DNA of 10,114 bases from positions 1-10,114 of the forward strand of contig SKTQ01000111.1 in the NCBI GenBank assembly GCA_007122505.1. The letters are read 5' to 3'. This DNA is from Bacteroidales bacterium. GTDB taxonomy: Bacteria; Bacteroidota; Bacteroidia; Bacteroidales; UBA7960. The first letter of the stretch is position 1, and each line of letters opens with the position of its first letter. Under the pieces are notes generated by a model. It did not search any database. It was not told the DNA's origin and saw only the letters and a program-made list of their open reading frames with translations. Made by a program: the position numbers and the translations under genes. Of this stretch, positions 6,966 through 10,114 are shown piece after piece.

Positions 6966-8186
6966 ATGGAAGGCACCGGAAGCGAATATCTGAAGTTTTC
7001 AAAATCATGGCATTTTAGTCCGCAGGAAGAAATGCTTGAGGTGAAAAAAAAGAAAAATAACCTGGTGATCGGCATCCCGGCCGAAACAACCTATGATGAA
7101 AACAGGGTGTCGCTGGCACCCGAAGCAGCTTCGCTGCTGACACAAAACGGACACACACTGCTCGTGCAATCCAGGGCCGGCGCAAACGCTTTTTTCCCTG
7201 ATGAAGAATATGCCGAAGCCGGTTGTGAACTGGTATACTCGGCAGAAGAAGTCTTCCGGGCCGATATCATACTGAAGGTAGCACCCCTCAGTGACAAAGA
7301 ACTTGAATATGTCAGGCCCGGACAGGTGATCATGTCCACGGTTGCCCTGCCCATGCAAAAAGAGGCATACTTTAAACAACTGATGTCCAAAAAGGTTACC
7401 GCCATCGCTTTTGAGTTTATCCGCGACAAAGCCAATACCTTTCCACTGGTTCGAAGCATGAGCGAAATTGCAGGATCAGCATCGGTTTTGATCGCTTCTA
7501 CCTATTTGTGCCACAAATCTTTTGGGAAAGGCCGGGTGTTTGGCGGTATTTCAGGCATCACACCCACCGAAGTGGTGATCATCGGCTCGGGAACCGTCGG
7601 CGAATACGCCGCCCGGGCCGCCATGGGACTCGGTGCTATGGTAAAAATCTTTGACCACTCGGTGTATAAACTCCGCCGGCTGCAAAATAACCTCGGAGAA
7701 AGGGTTTTTACCTCTATCATCCAACCAAAAATGTTGCTGAAGGCAATTAAAACCGCCGATGTGGTCATTGGCGCCATTCATTCCCACTGGAGAAGAACCC
7801 CCATCATTCTTACAGAAGAAATGGTCAGTCAGATGAAAAAGGGTAGCGTGATCGTTGATGTAAGTATTGATCAGGGTGGTTGCGTGGAAACCAGCCGGAT
7901 TACCACACATTCCGAACCGGTATTTGTAAAATACGGCGTAACCCACTATTGCGTTCCAAATATTGCCTCTGGAGTCCCCAATACGGCCTCATATGCCTTC
8001 AGCAATTTCTTTGCACCAGTGCTGTTGAATATTGGTGAGGAAGGGGGCGTCGAAAATATGCTAAAGCGCGACCCGGGCGTTCGCCAGGGTGTGTACATCT
8101 TTAATGGAACACTAACCAGCCAATACATTGGTGAATTCTTCCGGCTGCCATTTCAGGACATAGATCTGCTTATGGCTGCTTTCTGA
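6966..8186 (+). CDS. ald: Alanine dehydrogenase family protein (Bacteroidota type)
   Basis: This 406-aa protein is predicted to catalyse the NAD-dependent oxidative deamination of L-alanine to pyruvate and ammonia in the cytosol. The N-terminal catalytic half has E-N-R47-V and L-K104-V, matching the substrate-binding Arg and Lys of the family. The Rossmann half has G207-S-G-T-V-G212 with an acidic D230 at the end of the next strand, then V-D-V-S-I-D302-Q-G-G, matching the catalytic Asp. The ATG at 6966 is chosen because it keeps an extension of about 30 residues containing P-Q-E-E-M-L-E-V, which I recall as shared by Bacteroidota homologues; ATG 7032 would cut into it. The catalytic His of classical Ald enzymes appears absent. 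No Shine-Dalgarno is seen; A-rich sequence precedes the start. It stands alone between two terminator-like structures. The family is sure; the substrate is less so. Confidence 0.88.
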   Translation: MEGTGSEYLKFSKSWHFSPQEEMLEVKKKKNNLVIGIPAETTYDENRVSLAPEAASLLTQNGHTLLVQSRAGANAFFPDEEYAEAGCELVYSAEEVFRADIILKVAPLSDKELEYVRPGQVIMSTVALPMQKEAYFKQLMSKKVTAIAFEFIRDKANTFPLVRSMSEIAGSASVLIASTYLCHKSFGKGRVFGGISGITPTEVVIIGSGTVGEYAARAAMGLGAMVKIFDHSVYKLRRLQNNLGERVFTSIIQPKMLLKAIKTADVVIGAIHSHWRRTPIILTEEMVSQMKKGSVIVDVSIDQGGCVETSRITTHSEPVFVKYGVTHYCVPNIASGVPNTASYAFSNFFAPVLLNIGEEGGVENMLKRDPGVRQGVYIFNGTLTSQYIGEFFRLPFQDIDLLMAAF

Positions 8187-8260
8187 TCATTTCTTTTAAA
8201 GGATGGTCAACTTCACTAGGAAACCACAAAAATCTGGTAACCAACAGATAGATGGGAGTG

Positions 8261-8298
8261 AGGGTGCTTGTTCAAAAAGCCTGTGCCCTGTTTTTTTT
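8261..8298 (+). terminator. Rho-independent terminator after ald
   Basis: AGGGTGC (8261-8267) pairs with GTGCCCT (8283-8289) in a 7-bp stem with two G-U pairs. An alternative pairing uses AGGG with CCCT outside and GCTT with AAGC inside. A run of eight T follows at 8291-8298. It lies 74 bases after the ald stop and 69 bases before porX, so ald and porX are probably separate transcription units. Confidence 0.75.
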
Positions 8299-8367
8299 AT
8301 CCCATCAAAATAAAGAATCGCTTTTGAGGTTATATACATTGACAAACATTTAAAGAAATATCCGTTT

Positions 8368-9918
8368 ATGACAGCAAAAATTCTCTGGGCCGATGACGAA
8401 ATTGATTTGCTAAAACCCCATGTCATATTTTTGAAAGGAAAGGGCTATGACGTATCTACAACTACCAGTGGTTCCGAAGCCCTGGATATGATAGAAGATA
8501 ACAGCTATGATATTATTTTTCTTGATGAGAATATGCCCGGGCTCACCGGTGTGGAAACACTGGAGCGCATCAAAAGCAAGTACCCCGGCTTGCCTGTGGT
8601 GATGATCACCAAAAGTGAAGAAGAAGCCATCATGAATGAAGCCATCGGAAGCAATATTTCCGACTATCTCATCAAACCGGTAAATCCAAACCAGATATTA
8701 CTGGCCCTGAAAAAAAACCTGGACAACCGGAAACTGGTAAGCGAAAAGACCTCTATGGCCTATCAGCAGCAATTTCGCCAAATCGGTATGAGTATTTCTC
8801 TCTCACTGGATTTCGACGAATGGATTGACATATACAAGCAACTGGTTTATTGGGAAACAGAACTCAGCAAATCGCAGGACGAGAGCATGCGCGAGATCTT
8901 CCTCATGCAAAAAGCCGAAGCAAATAATGTGTTTTGCAGGTATATAAAGAACCATTATGTGGACTGGTTGCAGGGAAAATCGGAAACAAAACCTTTGCTG
9001 TCACATACCTTGTTTCGTGAGCGCTGTTTGCCCATCATCAAAGAAGAAAATGGAACTTTTCTCATCCTGATCGATAACCTCAGATATGATCAATGGAAAG
9101 TGATCAAACCAAAACTGGAAGAGTTGTATCGTGTGGCCAGGGAAGAGGTCTATTGCAGCATATTGCCTACTGCCACCCAATATGCGCGCAATGCCTTCTT
9201 TGCCGGATTGATGCCGGGGGAGTTGCAAAAACGCTTCCCGCAATACTGGACCAGGGAGTCGGATGAGGGTACACGCAATCAATTCGAATCGGAGCTGCTT
9301 GCAGAACAAATTAAGCGCCTGGGGGCAAACATCCCATTTCACTATCACAAAATCCTGAACCTCACTGCTGGTAAAAAAATGCTGGGCAGTCTCAGCGATT
9401 ACTTTGGAAAAAAACTGAACGTGCTGGTTTACAATTTTGTGGATATGCTATCCCACTCCCGCACTGAAATGGAAGTGATCAAGGAGTTAGCGGAAAACGA
9501 AGCAGCTTACCGTTCACTCACACAAAGCTGGTTTGAACACTCTCCGCTTTGGGAAATCATCCGCCAGCTGGCCCAAAAGAAAATCCCCATCATTCTCACC
9601 ACCGATCATGGATCTATCAGGGTGCAACATCCCACCAAAGTGGTTGGCGACAAGAACACAAATACCAACCTGCGCTACAAAACCGGGAGAAATCTGCAAT
9701 ACGACTCCGGTGAGGTATTTGAGGTAAAAAATCCGGGCGATATCTATCTGCCCAAAGACAATGTAAGTGCGAATTTTATCTTTGCTCTCGAAAACAGGTT
9801 TTTTGCCTATCCAAATAACTATAACTATTATGTTAATTATTACAGGAACACATTCCAGCATGGAGGTGTATCCATGGATGAAATGCTGATTCCTTTTGTA
9901 CATTTGAAAGCCAAATAA
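8368..9918 (+). CDS. porX: PorX: T9SS response regulator with PglZ phosphatase-fold domain
   Basis: This 516-aa cytoplasmic regulator is full length. Residues 1-120 form a CheY-like receiver with acidic pocket D9-D10, phospho-acceptor D53 (F-L-D-E-N-M-P-G), T81 and K103-P. Residues about 125-205 look helical and link to a PglZ domain of the alkaline-phosphatase superfamily (about 210-510). The metal-site residues look complete: D236 in L-I-D-N-L-R, T268/T270 in P-T-A-T-Q, D359 and H363 in V-D-M-L-S-H, D413-H414 in T-T-D-H-G, and H498 in Q-H-G-G. In Porphyromonas gingivalis, PorX works with the kinase PorY to control T9SS genes, and its PglZ domain is reported to bind zinc and cleave oligonucleotides. 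No PorY gene lies in this window. The start is fixed by the family's M-x-x-K-I-L-W-A-D-D-E opening. tsaE follows after 58 bases, probably in the same operon. There is no DNA-binding domain, so output must be indirect. Confidence 0.95.
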   Translation: MTAKILWADDEIDLLKPHVIFLKGKGYDVSTTTSGSEALDMIEDNSYDIIFLDENMPGLTGVETLERIKSKYPGLPVVMITKSEEEAIMNEAIGSNISDYLIKPVNPNQILLALKKNLDNRKLVSEKTSMAYQQQFRQIGMSISLSLDFDEWIDIYKQLVYWETELSKSQDESMREIFLMQKAEANNVFCRYIKNHYVDWLQGKSETKPLLSHTLFRERCLPIIKEENGTFLILIDNLRYDQWKVIKPKLEELYRVAREEVYCSILPTATQYARNAFFAGLMPGELQKRFPQYWTRESDEGTRNQFESELLAEQIKRLGANIPFHYHKILNLTAGKKMLGSLSDYFGKKLNVLVYNFVDMLSHSRTEMEVIKELAENEAAYRSLTQSWFEHSPLWEIIRQLAQKKIPIILTTDHGSIRVQHPTKVVGDKNTNTNLRYKTGRNLQYDSGEVFEVKNPGDIYLPKDNVSANFIFALENRFFAYPNNYNYYVNYYRNTFQHGGVSMDEMLIPFVHLKAK

Positions 9919-9976
9919 GCCGGTAGGGCAGGGCAGTGCATAACGAAAATCCGGATCCGGTGATTATTTAAAGATC

Positions 9977-10114
9977 ATGATAAAGAATATGGTCATTTCC
10001 GTGCAGAACATCGATGAACTGCCTGGTGTAGCCCGGCAGCTCATCGAATCTTTTCCCGGTAAACGGGTTTTTGCATTTCAGGGCCCCATGGGGTCCGGAA
10101 AAACCACATTTATC
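9977..10114 (+). CDS. tsaE: TsaE, tRNA t6A synthesis ATPase (3'-partial)
   Basis: Only the first 46 codons are in the window. They show an N-terminal strand and helix (I-D-E-L-P-x-V-A), then V-F-A-F-Q and the Walker A motif G36-P-M-G-S-G-K-T43-T, in the place usual for TsaE. TsaE is a small cytoplasmic ATPase that works with TsaB and TsaD in making N6-threonylcarbamoyladenosine at position 37 of ANN-decoding tRNAs. The start at 9977 is preceded by A/T-rich sequence without a Shine-Dalgarno; an internal Met codon at 9989 is a weaker alternative. It lies 58 bases after porX with no terminator between them, and a porX-tsaE pairing is familiar in Bacteroidota. Confidence 0.88.
   Translation, partial: MIKNMVISVQNIDELPGVARQLIESFPGKRVFAFQGPMGSGKTTFI

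Noticed and set aside
7032..7034. ATG 7032 as an alternative ald start
   Set aside because: It would remove the P-Q-E-E segment that, as I recall, Bacteroidota homologues share, and the frame upstream to ATG 6966 reads as a plausible extension.
8323..8342. TTTG at 8323-8326 and a TACATTG-like sequence just downstream as a porX promoter
   Set aside because: The two elements are only about 8 bases apart rather than about 20, and the second does not match TAnnTTTG well. porX should have a promoter after the ald terminator, but I cannot place it.
9514..9903. A 129-codon open frame on the minus strand
   Set aside because: It lies wholly within the PglZ-coding part of porX, whose catalytic motifs are intact. 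It has no recognisable domain of its own.
9951..9960. A 10-bp palindrome CCGGATCCGG between porX and tsaE
   Set aside because: The symmetry does not extend beyond 10 bp and leaves no loop, so it cannot form a useful hairpin. No T tract follows. It is most likely chance, though an operator cannot be ruled out.

Overview
The window comes from a member of the Bacteroidota. Four things point there: a giant repeat protein ending in a type A sorting domain of the type IX secretion system (T9SS), a PorX-type response regulator with a PglZ domain, the Bacteroidota form of alanine dehydrogenase with its N-terminal extension, and start codons preceded by A/T-rich sequence rather than Shine-Dalgarno motifs. 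Genus cannot be told from the sequence. All genes read on the + strand.

Region 1 (1-6831) is the 3' part of one giant surface-protein gene; its 5' end lies outside the window. In order, the protein carries a SprB-like/PKD-like repeat array (N units, about 116-120 aa each), two Ig-like modules, one further N unit, a 12-unit array of cysteine-bearing HYR-like domains of about 83-92 aa (order C1, A1, B1-B5, A2-A5, C2), two carboxypeptidase-regulatory-like modules, a short conserved pre-terminal module, and a T9SS type A C-terminal domain.

Region 2 (6832-6965) is a short intergenic stretch with a perfect 16-bp inverted repeat and a second hairpin 8 bases further on. Together they probably end the adhesin transcript.

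Region 3 (6966-8186) encodes an alanine dehydrogenase-family protein. A good rho-independent terminator with a T8 tract follows at 8261-8298.

Region 4 (8368-10114) holds porX and the first 46 codons of tsaE, 58 bases apart and probably co-transcribed. PorX is the cytoplasmic regulator of T9SS expression, and the adhesin upstream is a predicted T9SS cargo, so regulator and probable client are near neighbours. TsaE acts in tRNA t6A synthesis and Ald in central metabolism; their link to PorX is positional, and I see no direct functional link.

I found no tRNA, rRNA, CRISPR, insertion sequence or phage gene. The most unusual content is the mosaic architecture of the HYR-like array.
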